The position numbers and the translations under genes are program-made. DNA of 64,000 nt. Source: Aristolochia californica. Lineage: Eukaryota > Streptophyta > Magnoliopsida > Piperales > Aristolochiaceae. The stretch's first letter is position 1. The number at the start of each line of letters is the position of its first letter. The DNA lies in assembly GCA_029961685.1 (NCBI GenBank), contig JARWKL010000002.1:29666908-29730907 (forward strand). The letters are read 5' to 3'. Of this stretch, positions 1 to 12,440 are shown piece by piece. The notes under the pieces were generated by a model. That model had not been told where the DNA came from. It was given only the letters and a program-made list of their open reading frames with translations, and searched no databases.

Positions 1-344
1 GATGAAAATGACCTAATGATCCAAAAATTTCAAGGAGTAGAAGAAATTAAATTCTCAAGTTAACGTGTGGTTGGATATTTATTAGAGTCAAACAACCCAC
101 TTTTTGCCGCTCCTTCTAAATCAGAGATACTTTTTGGAATTATCTCTGCCAGCATTTGGGCATTTCCATTTTTGATGTTCAATTTTTTTTTGAAATCCAA
201 AGTTGTCCCACTTTTCTCGTAATCAAAATGACAATTTTAGAGTTCATGTATGCAGAAAAATTTTAAAACTAAAATATATAAAAGTGAAAAAAATTACTGC
301 ACACACTAAAGATGAACTCCAAAGTTCTGTTATCCATGTTTGGG

Positions 345-384
345 AAATTCCACTAGTACAACCCCTAAATGCTTGGTGGAATTT
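345..384. other. Conserved 9-bp dyad (first instance), one per monomer
   Basis: aaattccac at 345-353 and gtggaattt at 376-384 are perfect reverse complements around a 22-nt loop that contains the actagt palindrome. The same dyad lies about 285 bp after the anchor in nearly every monomer on both arms, for example 802-810 for the left arm of the next copy and 16873-16881 / 16904-16912. Many copies retain the stem even where the loop varies (cccctaatagc against cccctgataac). Confidence 0.9.
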
Positions 385-516
385 TATAAGAAATAGATTT
401 TTAATCTATCCTAACATTTTTTAAATGTGGTGGGTATGCATGGCAGAAACATGTTGAAGATGCAAATGACCTAATGATCTAAAAATTTCAAAGAGTAGAA
501 AAAATTAAATTCTCAA

Positions 517-1892
517 GTTTATGTGTGGTTGGATAATTACCAAAGCCAAACAACCCACTTTCGGCCTATCCTTCAAAATCAGAGATACGTTTTGGAATAT
601 CTCTCTCTGTATTTGTGCATTTCCATTTTGGATGTTCAATATTTTTTTCAAATCCAAACTTGTACCACTTTTCTCATAAACAAAATGAAAATTTTAGAGT
701 TCAAGTATGCAAAAAAATTTCACAACTATAATAAATGAAAGTGACTAAAATTATTTCATGCTCTAAAAATGAACCCCAAAGTTTTGTTATCCATGTTTGG
801 GAAATTCCACTAGTACTACACCTAATAGCTTGGTGGAATTTTAAAAGAAAGAGATTTCTAATTGATCCTAACAAGTTTTAAATGTGGTGGGTATGCATGC
901 CAGAAACATGTTGAAGATGCAAATGACCTGATGAACCAAAAATTTCAAGGAGTAGAAAAAATTAAATTCTAAAGTTAACGTGTTGTGGGATATTTTTATC
1001 AAAGCCAAACAACCAACTTTTTCCCTATCCATTAAAAATCAGAGATAATTTTTGGAATTATCTCTCTCAGCATTTGTGCTTTTGCATTTTGGATGTTCAT
1101 TTTGTTTTTCAAATCCAAACTTGTCCCACATTTCTCGTAAACAAAATGAAAATTTTAGAGTTCATGTATGAAGAAAAAATTTGAAAACAATAATAAAAGT
1201 AAGTAAAGAAAAATATTTCACACACTAAAATGGAACTCCAAAGTTTTTTTATCCATGTTTGGAAAATTCCACTTGAACAACCCCTAATAGCTTGGAGGAA
1301 TTTCATAAGAAAGAGATTTCTAATTGATTGTAACATATTTTAAATGTGGTGGGTATGCATGCCAGAAACATGTTGAAGATGCAAATGACCTAATGTTCCA
1401 AAATTTTCAATGAGTAGAAAAAATTAAATTCTCATGTTAACGTGTGGTTGGATAAATACCATAGCCAAACAACCAACTTTTTGCCTATCCTTCAAAATCA
1501 GAGATACTTTTTGGAATATCTCTCTCAGTATTTTGTGCATTTCCATTTTGGATGTTCAATTTTTTTTCAAATCCAAACTTGTCCCACTTTTCTTGTAAAC
1601 ATAATGAAAATTTTAGAGCTCATGTATGCAGAAAATATTTGAAAACTATAATAAATGTAAGTGAAAAAAATTATTTAACGCACTAAAAATGAACTCCAAA
1701 GTTTGTTATCCATGTTTGGGATATTCCACTAGTACAACCCCTGATTACTTGGTGGAATTTTATAAGATAGAGATTTCTAATTGATCCTAACATGTTTAAA
1801 ATGTGGTGGGTATGCATGCCAGAAACAAGTTGAAGATGCAAATGACCTAATGATCAAAAAATTTCAAGGAGTAGAAAAAATTAAATTCCCAA
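517..1892 (+). repeat. Trimer HOR, diverged first copy
   Basis: Three monomers with anchors 517, 974 and 1436 (1,376 bp). They match, in order, the monomers at 2353, 2810 and 3272. Diagnostics are ttggcc- or tcggcc-type sequence with aatatttttttc in the first, ccattaaaaatc in the second and aaataccatagcc in the third. The copy is offset by 1,836 bp from the next one because an extra T4-like monomer (1893-2352) sits between. Confidence 0.75.
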
Positions 1893-2352
1893 GTTAACGT
1901 GTGGTTGAATATTTAGCAGAGCCAAACAACCCACTTTTAGCCACTCCTTCTAAATCAGAGATACTTTTTGGAATTATCTCTCCCAGCAATTGTGCATTTC
2001 CATTTTGGATGTTCAATTTTCTTTTTGAAATCCAAAGTTGTCCTACTTTTCTTGTGCGCAAAATGACAATTTTGGAGTTCATGTATGCAGAAAAAATTTG
2101 AAAACTAAAATAAATATAAGTGAAGAAAATTATTGCACGCACTAAAAATGAACTCCAAAGTTTTGTTATCCATGTTTGTGAAATTCCACTAGTACAACCC
2201 CTAATAACTTGGTGGAATTTTATAAGAAATAGATTTCAAATCTATCCTAACATGTTTTAAATGTGGTGGGTATGCATGCCAGAAACATGTTGAAGATGCA
2301 AGTGACCTAATGATCCAAAAATTTCAATGAGTAGAAAAAATTAAATTCTCAA
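1893..2352 (+). repeat. T4-type monomer isolated inside the trimer HOR
   Basis: This monomer has the T4 diagnostics: ttcccaag before the anchor, a gcagagcc start, ccactccttc in place of the usual ctatccttc, and gaaatccaaagttg instead of caaatccaaacttg, with aatgacaattttgg downstream. It is the only T4-type copy between 1 kb and 13 kb apart from the one starting at 59, so either the trimer amplified around it or it was copied in by recombination. Confidence 0.7.
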
Positions 2353-5345
2353 GTTAACGTGTGGTTGGATATTTACCCGAGCCAAACAACCCACTTTTGG
2401 CCAATCCTTCAAAGTCAGAGATACTTTTTGGAATATCTCTCTTTGTATTTGTGCATTTCCATTTTGGATGTTCAATATTTTTTTCAAATCCAAACTTGTC
2501 CCACTTTTCTTGTAAACAAAGTTAAAATTTTAGAGTTCAAGTATGCAAAAAAATTTCACAACTATAATAAATGAAAGTGAATAAAATTATTTCATGCTCA
2601 AAAAATGAACCCCAAAGTTTTGTTATCCATGTTTGGGAAATTGCACTAGTACTACCCCTAATAGCTTGGTGGAATTTTAAAAGAAAGAGATTTCTAATTG
2701 ATCGTAACAAGTTTTAAATGTGGTGGGTTTGCATGCCAGAAACATGTTGAAGATGCACATGACCTGATGATCCAAAAATTTAGAGGAGTACAAAAAATTA
2801 AATTCTAAAGTTAACGTGTTGTTGGATATTTTTACCAAAGCCAAACAACCAACTTTTTCCCTATCCATTAAAAATCAGAGATACTTTTTGGAATTATCTC
2901 TCTCACCATTTGTGCTTTTGCATTTTGGATGTGCAATTTTTTTTTCAAATCCAAACTTGTCCCACATTTCTCGTAAACAAAATGAAAATTTTAGAGTTCA
3001 TGTATGAAGAAAAAATTTGAAAACAATAATAAAAGTAAGTGAAGAAAATTATTTCACGCACTAAAATGGAACTCCAAAGTTTTTTTATCCATGTTTTGAA
3101 AATTCCACTTGCACAACCCCTAATAGCTTGGTTGAATTTCATAAGAAAGAGATTTCTAATTGATTGTAACATATTTTAAATGTGGTGGGTATGCATGTCA
3201 GAAACATGTTGAAGATGCAAATGACCTAATGTTCCAAAATTTTCAATGAGTAGAAAAAATTAAATTCTCATGTTAACGTGAGGTTGGATAAATACCATAG
3301 CCAAACAACCCACTTTTTCCCTATCCTTCAAAATTAGAGATACTTTTTGGAATATCTCTCTGAGGATTTGTGCATTTTCCATTTCGGATGTTCAATTTTT
3401 TTTCAAATCCAAACTTGTCCCCCTTTTCTCGTAAACATAATGAAAATTTTAGAGCTCATGTATGCAGAAAATATTTGAAAACTATAATAAATGTAAGTGA
3501 AAAAAATTATTTAACGCACTAAAAATGAACTCCAAAGTTTTGTTATACAGGTTTGGGAAATTCCACTAGTACAACCCCTGATTACTTGGTGGAATTTTAT
3601 ACGATAGAGATTTCTAATTGAGCCTAACATGTTTAAAATGTGGTGGGTATGCATGCTAGAAACATGTTGAAGATGCAAATGACCTAATGATATAAACATT
3701 TCAAGGAGTAGAAAAAATTAAATTCTCAAGTTAACGTGTGGTTGGATATATATCCGAGCCAAACAACCCACTTTTGGCCTATCCTTCAAAATCAGAGATA
3801 CTTTTTGGAATATCTCTCTCTGTATTTGTGCATTTCCATTTTGGATGTTCAATATTTTTTTCAAATCCAAACTTGTCCCACTTTTCTTGTAAACAAAGGT
3901 AAAATTTTAGAGTTCAAGTATGCAAAAAAATTTCACAACTATAATAAATGAAAGTGAATAAAATTATTTGATGCTCTAAAAATGAACCCCAAAGTTTTGT
4001 TATCCATGTTTGGGAAATTGCACTAGTACTACCCCTAATAGCTTGGTGGAATTTTAAAAGAAAGAGATTTCTAATTGAACGTACCAAGTTTTAAATGTGG
4101 TGGGTTTGCATGCCAGAAACATGTTGAAGATGCACATGACCTGATGATCCAAAAATTTCAAGGAGTAGAAAAAATTAAATTCTAAAGTTAACGTGTTGTT
4201 GGATATTTTTACCAAAGCCAAACAACCAACTTTTTCCCTATCCATTAAAAATCAGAGATACGTTTTGGAATTATCTCTCTCACCATTTGTGCTTTTGCAT
4301 TTTGGATGTTCAATTTGTTTTTCAAATGCAAACTTGTCCCACATTTCTCGTAAACAAAATGAAAATTTTAGAGTTCATGTATGAAGAAAAAATTTGAAAA
4401 CAATAATAAAAGTAAGTGAAGAAAATTATTTCACGCACTAAAATGGAACTCCAAAGTTTTTTTATCCATGTTTTGAAAATTCCACTTGCACAACCCTAAT
4501 AGCTTGGTGGAATTTCATAAGAAAGACATTTCTAATTGATTGTAACATATTTTAAATGTGGTGGGTATGCATGCCAGAAACATGTTGAAGATGCAAATGA
4601 CCTAATGTTCCAAAATTTTCAATGAGTAGAAAAAATTAAATTCTCATGTTAACGTGAGGTCGGATAAATACCATAGCCAAAAAACCCACTTTTTCCCTAT
4701 CCTTCAAAATCAGAGAAACTTTTTGGAATATCTCTCTGAGCATTTGTGCATTTCCATTTCGGATGTTCAATTTTTTTTCAAATCCAAACTTGTCCCACTT
4801 TTCTCGTAAACATAATGAAAATTTTCGAGCACATGTATGCAGAAAATATTTGAAAACTATAATAAATGTAAGTGAAAAAATTATTTAACGCACTAAAAAT
4901 GAACTCCAAAGTTTTGTTATCCAGGTTTGGGAAATTCCACTAGTACAACCCCTGATTACTTGGTGGAATTTTATAAGATAGAGATTTCTAATTGATCCTA
5001 ACATGTTTAAAATGTGGTGGGTATGCATGCTAGAAACATGTTGAAGATGCAAATGACCTAATGATAAAAACATTTCAAGGAGTAGAAAAAATTAAATTCT
5101 CAAGTTAACGTGTGGTTGGATATATATCCGAGCCAAACAACCCACTTTTGGCCTATCCTTCAAAATCAGAGATACTTTTTGGAATATCTCTCTCTGTATT
5201 TGTGCATTTCCTTTTTGGATGTTCAATATTTTTTTCAAATTCAAACTGGTCCCACTTTTCTCGTAAACAAAAAGAAAATTTTAGTGTTCAAGTATTCAAA
5301 AAAATTCACAACTATAATAAATGAAAGTGAATAAAATTATTTCAC
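2353..5345 (+). repeat. Trimer HOR, 1,377- and 1,374-bp tandem units
   Basis: Two adjacent full units, 2353-3729 and 3730-5103, followed by a partial third from 5104 to about 5345. The first monomers of each unit (2353, 3730, 5104) share atccgagcc or acccgagcc, cttttggcc and the aatatttttttc variant. The second monomers (2810, 4187) share the tgttgttgg start and ccattaaaaatc. The third monomers (3272, 4648) share gtgaggt and aaataccatagcc. Similarity between units is visibly much higher than between adjacent monomers within a unit. After about 5345 the pattern is lost. Confidence 0.85.
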
Positions 5346-5557
5346 GCGCTAAAAATGAACTCCAAAGTTTTTTTATCCATGTTTGGGAAATTCCAATAGT
5401 ACAACCCCTAATAGCTTGGTGGAACTTTTTAAGAAAAAGTTTCTAATTGATCCTAAAATGTTTTAAATGTGGTGGTTTGCATGCCAGAAACTTGTTGAAG
5501 ATGCAAATGACATAATGATCCAAAAATTTCAAGGAGTAGAAAAAATTAAATTCTCAA

Positions 5558-8298
5558 CTTAACGTGTTGTTGGATATTTACCAGAGCCAAACAACCCACT
5601 TTTTGCCTATCCTTCAAAATCAGACATACATTTTGGAATTATCTCACTCAGCGTTTGTGCATTTCCATTTTGGATGTTCAATTTTTTTTTCAAATCCAAA
5701 CTTGTCTCACTTTTCTCGTAAACAAAATGAAAAATTTTAGAGTTCATGTATGCAAAAATAATTTGAAATCAGTAATAAATGTAAGTGAAGAAAATTATTT
5801 CACGGACTAAAAATTATTCCAAAGCTTTGTTATCCATGTTTGGGAATTCCACTAGTACAACCCCTAATATCTTGGTGGAATTTTATAAGAAAGGGATTTC
5901 TGATTGATCCTAACATGTTTTAAATTTGGTGGGTATGCATGCCAGAAACATGTTGAAGATGCAAATGACCAAATGATCCAAAAATTTCAAGGAGTAGAAA
6001 AAATTAAATTCTCAAGTTAACGTGTGGTTGGATATTTACCAAAGCGAAACAACCCACTTTTTGCCTATCCTTCAAAATCAGAGATACTTTTTGGAATTAT
6101 TTCTTTCAGCATTTGTGCTTTTCCATTTTGGATGTTCAATTTCTTTTTCAAATCCAAATTTGTCCCACTTTTCTTGTTAGCAAAATGAAAATTTTAGATT
6201 CATGTATGCAGAAAAAATTTGAAAACCACAATAAATGTAAGTGACGAAAATTATTTCACGCACTAAAAATGAACTTCAAAGTTTTGTTATCCATGTTTGG
6301 GAAAATCCACTCGTACAACCCCTAATATCTTTGTGGAATTTTCTTAGAAAGAGATTTCTAATTGATCCTAAGATGTTTTAAATGTGGTGGGTATGCATGC
6401 CAGAAACTTGATGTAGATGAAAATGACCTAATGATCCAAAAGTTTCAAGGAGTAGAAGAAATTAAATTCTCAAGTTAACGTGAAGTTGGATATTTACCAG
6501 AGCCGAACATCCCACTTTTGGCCTATCCTTCAAAATCAGAGATACTTTTTCGAATTACAACTCTCAACATTTGTGCATTTCCATTTTGGATTATAAATTT
6601 CTTTTTAAATCCAAACTTGTCCCACTTTTCTCGTAAACAAAATGAAAAGTTTAGAGTTCATGTATGTAGCAAAAATTTGAAAACGGTAATAAATGTATGT
6701 GAAGAAAATTATTTCAGGCACTAAAAATGAACTCCAAAGTTTTGTTATCCATGTTTGGGAAATTCCACCAGTACAACCCCTAATTTCTTGGTGGAATTTT
6801 ATAAGAAAGAGATTTCTAATTGATCCTAACATGTTTTAAAAGTGGTGGCATGCCAGAAACATGTTGGAGATGCAAAGGACCTAATGATCCAAAAATTTCA
6901 AGGAGTAGAAAAATATAAATTCTCAAGTTAACGTGTGGTTGGATATTTACCAGAGCCAAAAATCCCACTTTTGCCTACCCTTCAAAATCAGAGATACTTT
7001 TTGGAATTATCTCTCTAGGCATTTGTGCATTTCTATTTTGGATGTTCAAATTTTTTTCAAATCCAAACTTGTTCCACTTTTCTCGTAATCAAAATGAAAA
7101 TTTTAGAGTTCATGTATGAAGAAAAAAATTGAAAACAATAATAAAAGTGAAAAAATTATTTCATGCACTAAAATGGAACTCCAAAGTTTTGTTATCCATG
7201 TTTGGAAAATTCCACTTGAACAACCCCTAATAGCTTGGTGGAATTTCATAAGAAATAGATTTCTAATTGATTGTAACATATTTTAAATGTGGTGGGTATG
7301 AATTCCATAAACATGTTGAAGATGCAATTTACCTATTGATCCAAAAATTTTAAGGGGTAGAAAAAATTAAATTCTCAAGTTAATGTGTGGTTGGATATTT
7401 AGCAGAGCCACACAACCCACTTTTTGCCTATCCTTCAAAATCAGAGATACTTTTTGGAATGATCTCTCTCAGCATTTGTGCATTTCCATTTTGGATGTTC
7501 AATTTTTTTTTCAAATCCAAACATGTCCCACTTTTCTCGTAAACAAAAAGAAAACTTTAGATTTCATGTATGTAGAAAAAATTTGAAAACTATTATAAAT
7601 GTAAGCGAATACAATTTTTTCACGCACTAAAAATGAACTCCAAAGTTTTGTTATCCATGTTTTGGGAAATTCCACTAGTACAACCCCTAATAGCTTGGTG
7701 GAATTTTATAAGAAATAGATTTGTAATCTATCCTAACATGTTTTAAATGTGGTGGGTATGCATGCCAGAAACATGTTGAAGATGCAAATGACCTAATGAT
7801 CCAAAAATTTCAATGAGTAGAAAAAAATTAAATTCTCAAGTTAATCTGTGGTTGGATATTTACCAGAGCCAAACAACCCACTTTTTCCCTATCCTTCAAC
7901 ATTAGAGGTAATTTTTGGAATTATCTCTCTCAGAATTTGTGCATTTCCATTTTGGATGTTCAATCTTTTTTTCAAATCCAAACTTGTCCAACTTTTCTTT
8001 TAAACAAAATGAAAATTTTAGAGCTCATGTATGCAGGAAAAATTTCAAAACTATAATAAATGTAAGTGAAGAAAATTATTTCATGCACTAAATATAAACT
8101 CTAAAGTTCTGTTATCCATGTTTTGGAAATTCCACTAGTACAACCCCTGATAACAAGGTGGAATTGTAAAAGAAAGAGATTTTTAATTGATCCTAACATG
8201 TTTTAAATGTGGTGGGTATGCATGCTAGAAACAAGTTGAAGATGCAAATGACCTAATGATCCAAAAATTTCAAGGAGTAGAAAAAATTAAATTCTCAA
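5558..8298 (+). repeat. Forward monomers without clear HOR
   Basis: Six monomers with anchors 5558 (mutated to cttaac), 6016, 6474, 6927, 7379 and 7840. They align with the family but I saw no near-identical partner among them. The one at 6474 carries the gattataaatt variant that marks the P type further right. No gene or non-satellite sequence is present. Confidence 0.8.
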
Positions 8299-11200
8299 GT
8301 TAACGTGTGGCTGGATATTTACCAGAGCCAAACAACCCACTTTTGGCCTATCCTTCAAAATCAGAGCTACTTTTTGGAATATCTCTCTCAGCATTTGTGC
8401 ATTTCCATTTTGGATGTTATATTTTTTTTTCAAATCCAAACTTGTCCCTCTTTTCTCATAAAATAAATGAAAATTTTAGTGCTCATTAATGTAGAAAAAA
8501 ATTGAAAACTATAATAAATGTAAGTGAAGAAAATTATTTCACGCACTAAAAATGAACTCCAAAGTTTTCTTATCCATGTTTTGGAAATTCCACTAGTACC
8601 ACCCCTGATAACTTGGTGGAATTTTAAAAGAAAGACATTTGTAATTGATGCTAACAGGTTTTAAATGTGATGGGTTTGCAACCACAAAACATGTTGAAGA
8701 TGCAAATGACCTAATGATCCAAAATTTTCAAGGAGTAGAAAAAAATAAGTTCTCAAGTTAACGTGTGGTTAGATATGTACCAGAGCCAAGCAACCCACTT
8801 TTTGCCAATCCTTCAAAATCTGAGATACTTTTTGGAATTATCGCTCTCAGCATTTGCGCATTTCCATTTTGGATGTTCAATTTTTTTTTCAAATCCAAAC
8901 TTGTCCGACTTTTCTCTTAAACAAAATGAAAATTTTAGAGCTCGTGTATGAAGAAAAAATTTGAAAACTATAATAAATGTATGTGAAGAGAATTATTTAA
9001 TGCACTAAAAATGAACTCCAAAATTTTGTTTTCCATGTTTGGGTAATTCCACTAGTACAACCCCTGAAAACTTGGTGGAATTTTATAAAAAAAAGAGATT
9101 TCTAATTGATCCTACCATGTTTTAAATGTGGTGGGTATGCATGCCAGAAACATGTTGAAGATGCAAACGACCTAAGGATCAAAAAATTTCAAGGAGTAGA
9201 AAAAATTAAATTCTCAAGTTAACGTGTGGTTGGATGTTTACGAGAGCCAAACAACCCACTTTTGCCTATCCTTCAAAATCAGAGATACTTTTTGGAATTA
9301 TCTCTCTCAACATTTGTGCATTTCCATTTTGGATGTTCTATTTTGTTTCCATATCTAAACTTGTCCCACCTTTCTCGTAAACAAAATTAAAATTTTAGAG
9401 CTCATGTATGAAGAAAAAATTTGAAAACTATAATAAATGTATGTGAAGAAAATTATATCATGCACTTAAAATGAACTCCAAAGTTTTGTTATCCATGTTT
9501 GGGAAATTCCACTAGTACCACCCCTGATAAATTGGTGGAATTTTATAAGAAAGACATTTGTAATTGATGCTAACAGGTTTTAAATGTGATGGGTTTGCAA
9601 GCACGAAACATGTTGAAGATGCAAATGACCTAATGATCCAAAAATTTCAAGGAGTAGAAAAAATTAAATTCTCAAGTTAACGTGTGGCTGGATATTTACC
9701 AGAGCCAAACAACCCACTTTTGGCCTATCCTTCAAAATCAGAGCTACTTTTTGGAATATCTCTCTCAGCATTTGTGCATTTCCATTTTGGATGTTATATT
9801 TTTTTTTCAAATCCAAACTTGTCCCACTTTTCTCGTAAAATAAATGAAAATTTTAGTGCTCATTAATGTAGAAAAAAATTGAAAACTATAATAAATGTAA
9901 GTGAAGAAAATTATTTCACGCACTAAAAATGAACTCCAAAGTTTTCTTATCCATGTTTTGGAAATTCCACTAGTACCACCCTTGATAACTTGGTGAAATT
10001 TTATAAGAAAGAGATTTTTAATTGATCCTAACATGTTTTAAAAGTGGTGGGTATGCATGCCCAAAACATGTTGAAGATGCAAATGACCCAATGATCCAAA
10101 AATTTCAAGGAGTAGAAAAAATTAAATTCTCAAGTTAACGTGTGGTGTGATATTTGCCAGAGCCAAACAACCAACTTTTTGCCTATCCTTCAAAATCATA
10201 GATACTTTTTGGAATTATCTCTCTCAGCAGTTGTGCATTTCCATTTTGGATGTTCAATTTTTTTTTCAAATCCAAACTTGTCCCACTTTTCTTGTAAACA
10301 AAATGAAAATTTTTGAGCTCATGTATGAAGAACAAATTTGAAAACTATAATAAATTTAAGTGAAGAAAATTATTTCATGTACTATAAATGAACTCCAAAG
10401 TTTTGTTATCCATGTTTGGTAAATTCCACTAGTACAACCCCTGATAACTTGGTGAAATTTTATAAGAAAGAGATTTCTAATTATTCCTATTATGTTTTAA
10501 ATGTGGTGGGTATGCATGCCAGAAACATGTTGAAGATGCAAATGACCTAATGATCCAAAAATTTCGAGTACAAAAAATTAAATTCTCAAGTTAACATGTG
10601 GTTGGATATTTACCAGAGCCAAACAACCAACTTTTTGCCCCACCTTCAAAATCAGAGATAGTTTTTGGAATTATCTCTCTCAACATTTGTGCATTTCTAT
10701 ATTGGATGTTCTATTTTTTTTCAAATCCAAACTTGTCCCACTTTTTCTCGTAATCAAAATGAAAATTTTAGAGTTCATGTATGCAGCAAAAAATTGAAAA
10801 GTATAATAAATGTAAGTGAAGAAAATTATTTCTTCCACTAAAAATGAACTCAAAAGTTTTATTATCGATGTTTGGGAAATTCCACTAGTACAATCCCTGA
10901 TAACTTGGTGGAATTTTATAAGAAAGAGATTTCTAATTGATCCGATAATGTTTTAAATGTGGTGGGTATGCGTGCCAGAAACATGTGGAAGATGCAAATG
11001 ACCCAATGATCCAAAAATTTCAAGGAGTAGAAAAAATTAAATTCGCAAGTTAACGTGTAGTTGGATAATTACCAGAGCCAAAACACCCACTTTTTGCCTA
11101 TCCTTCAAAATCAAAGATACTTTTTGAAAATATCTCTCTCTACATATGTGCATTTCGATTTTGGAAGTTCAATTTTTTTTTTCAAATCCAAACTTGTCCC

Positions 11201-12440
11201 ACTTTTCTCGTCAACAAAATGAAAATTTTAAAGCTCATGTGTGAAGAAAAAATTTGAAAACTATAATAAACGTAAGTGAAGAAGATTATTTCATTCACTA
11301 AAAATGAACTCCAAAGTTTTGTTATCCATGTTTACGAAATTGCACTAGTACAACCCCTGATAACTTGGTGGAATTTTTTAAGAAAGAGATTTCTAATTGA
11401 TCCTAACATGTTTTAAATGTGGTGGGTATGCATCCCCGAAACATGTTGAAGATGCAAATGACCTAATGATCCAAAATTTTCAAGGAGTAGAAAAAAATAA
11501 GTTCTCAAGTTAACATGTGGTTAGATATGTACCAGAGCCAAGCAACCCACTTTTTGCCTATCCTTCAAAATCTGAGATACTTTTTAGAATTACCGCTCTC
11601 AGCATTTGCGCATTTCCATTTTGGATGTTCAATTTTTTTTTCAAATCCAAACTTGTCCGACTTTTCTCTTAAACAAAATGAAAATTTTAGAGCTCATGTA
11701 TGAAGAAAAAATTTGAAAACTATAATAAATGTATGTGAAGAAAATTATTTAATGCACTAAAAATGAACTCCAAAATTTTGTTTTCCATGTTTGGGAAATT
11801 CCACTAGTACAACCCCTGAAAACTTGGTGGAATTTTATAAAAAAAAGAGATTTCTAATTGATCCTACCATGTTTTAAATGTGGTGGGTATGCTTGCCAGA
11901 AACATGTTGAAGATGCAAACGACCTAAGGATCCAAAAATTTCAAGGAGTAAAAAAAATTAAATTCTCAAGTTAACGTGTGGTTGGATGTTTACCAGAGCC
12001 AAACAACCCACTTTTTGCCTATCCTTCAAAATCAGAGATACTTTTTGGAATTACCTCTCTCAACATTTGTGCATTTCCATTTTGGATGTTCAATTTTGTT
12101 TCCATATCTAAACTTGTCCCACCTTTCTCGTAAACAAAATGAAAATTTTAGAGCTCATGTATGACCAAAAAATTTGAAAACTATAATAAATGTAAGTGAA
12201 GAAAATTATATCATGCACTAAAAATGAACTCCAAAGTTTTGTTATCCATGTTTGGGAAATTCCACTAGTAATTCCACTAGTACCACCCCTGATAACTTGG
12301 TGGAATTTTATAAGAAAGACATTTGTAATTGATGCTAACAGGTTTTAAATGTGATGGGTTTGCATGCCCGAAACATGTTGAAGATGCAAATGACCTAATG
12401 ATCCAAAAATTTCAAGGAGTAGAAAAAATTAAATTCTTAA
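8299..12440 (+). repeat. Local segmental duplications of one to three monomers
   Basis: Nine monomers with anchors 8299, 8757, 9218, 9676, 10134, 10590, 11049, 11509 and 11970. The monomers at 8299 and 9676 are almost identical (both gtgtggctgg, cagagctac and gttatatttttt), a shift of 1,377 bp. The pair 8757-9675 is almost identical to 11509-12440 (tagatatgtacc, agccaagcaac, then ttggatgttta), a shift of 2,752 bp, and recurs more diverged at 16127-17044. These are short-range copy events rather than a regular HOR. Confidence 0.8.
12259..12282 (+). repeat. 12-bp tandem duplication of the dyad left arm
   Basis: The unit attccactagta occurs at 12259-12270 and again at 12271-12282. It duplicates most of the left arm of the conserved dyad plus the actagt palindrome, and it lengthens its monomer to 471 bp between anchors. 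Replication slippage is the simple explanation. Confidence 0.9.

Noticed and set aside
361..368. Telomere-like ccctaa in the dyad loop.
   Set aside because: A single hexamer per monomer, often changed to ccctga; never in tandem.
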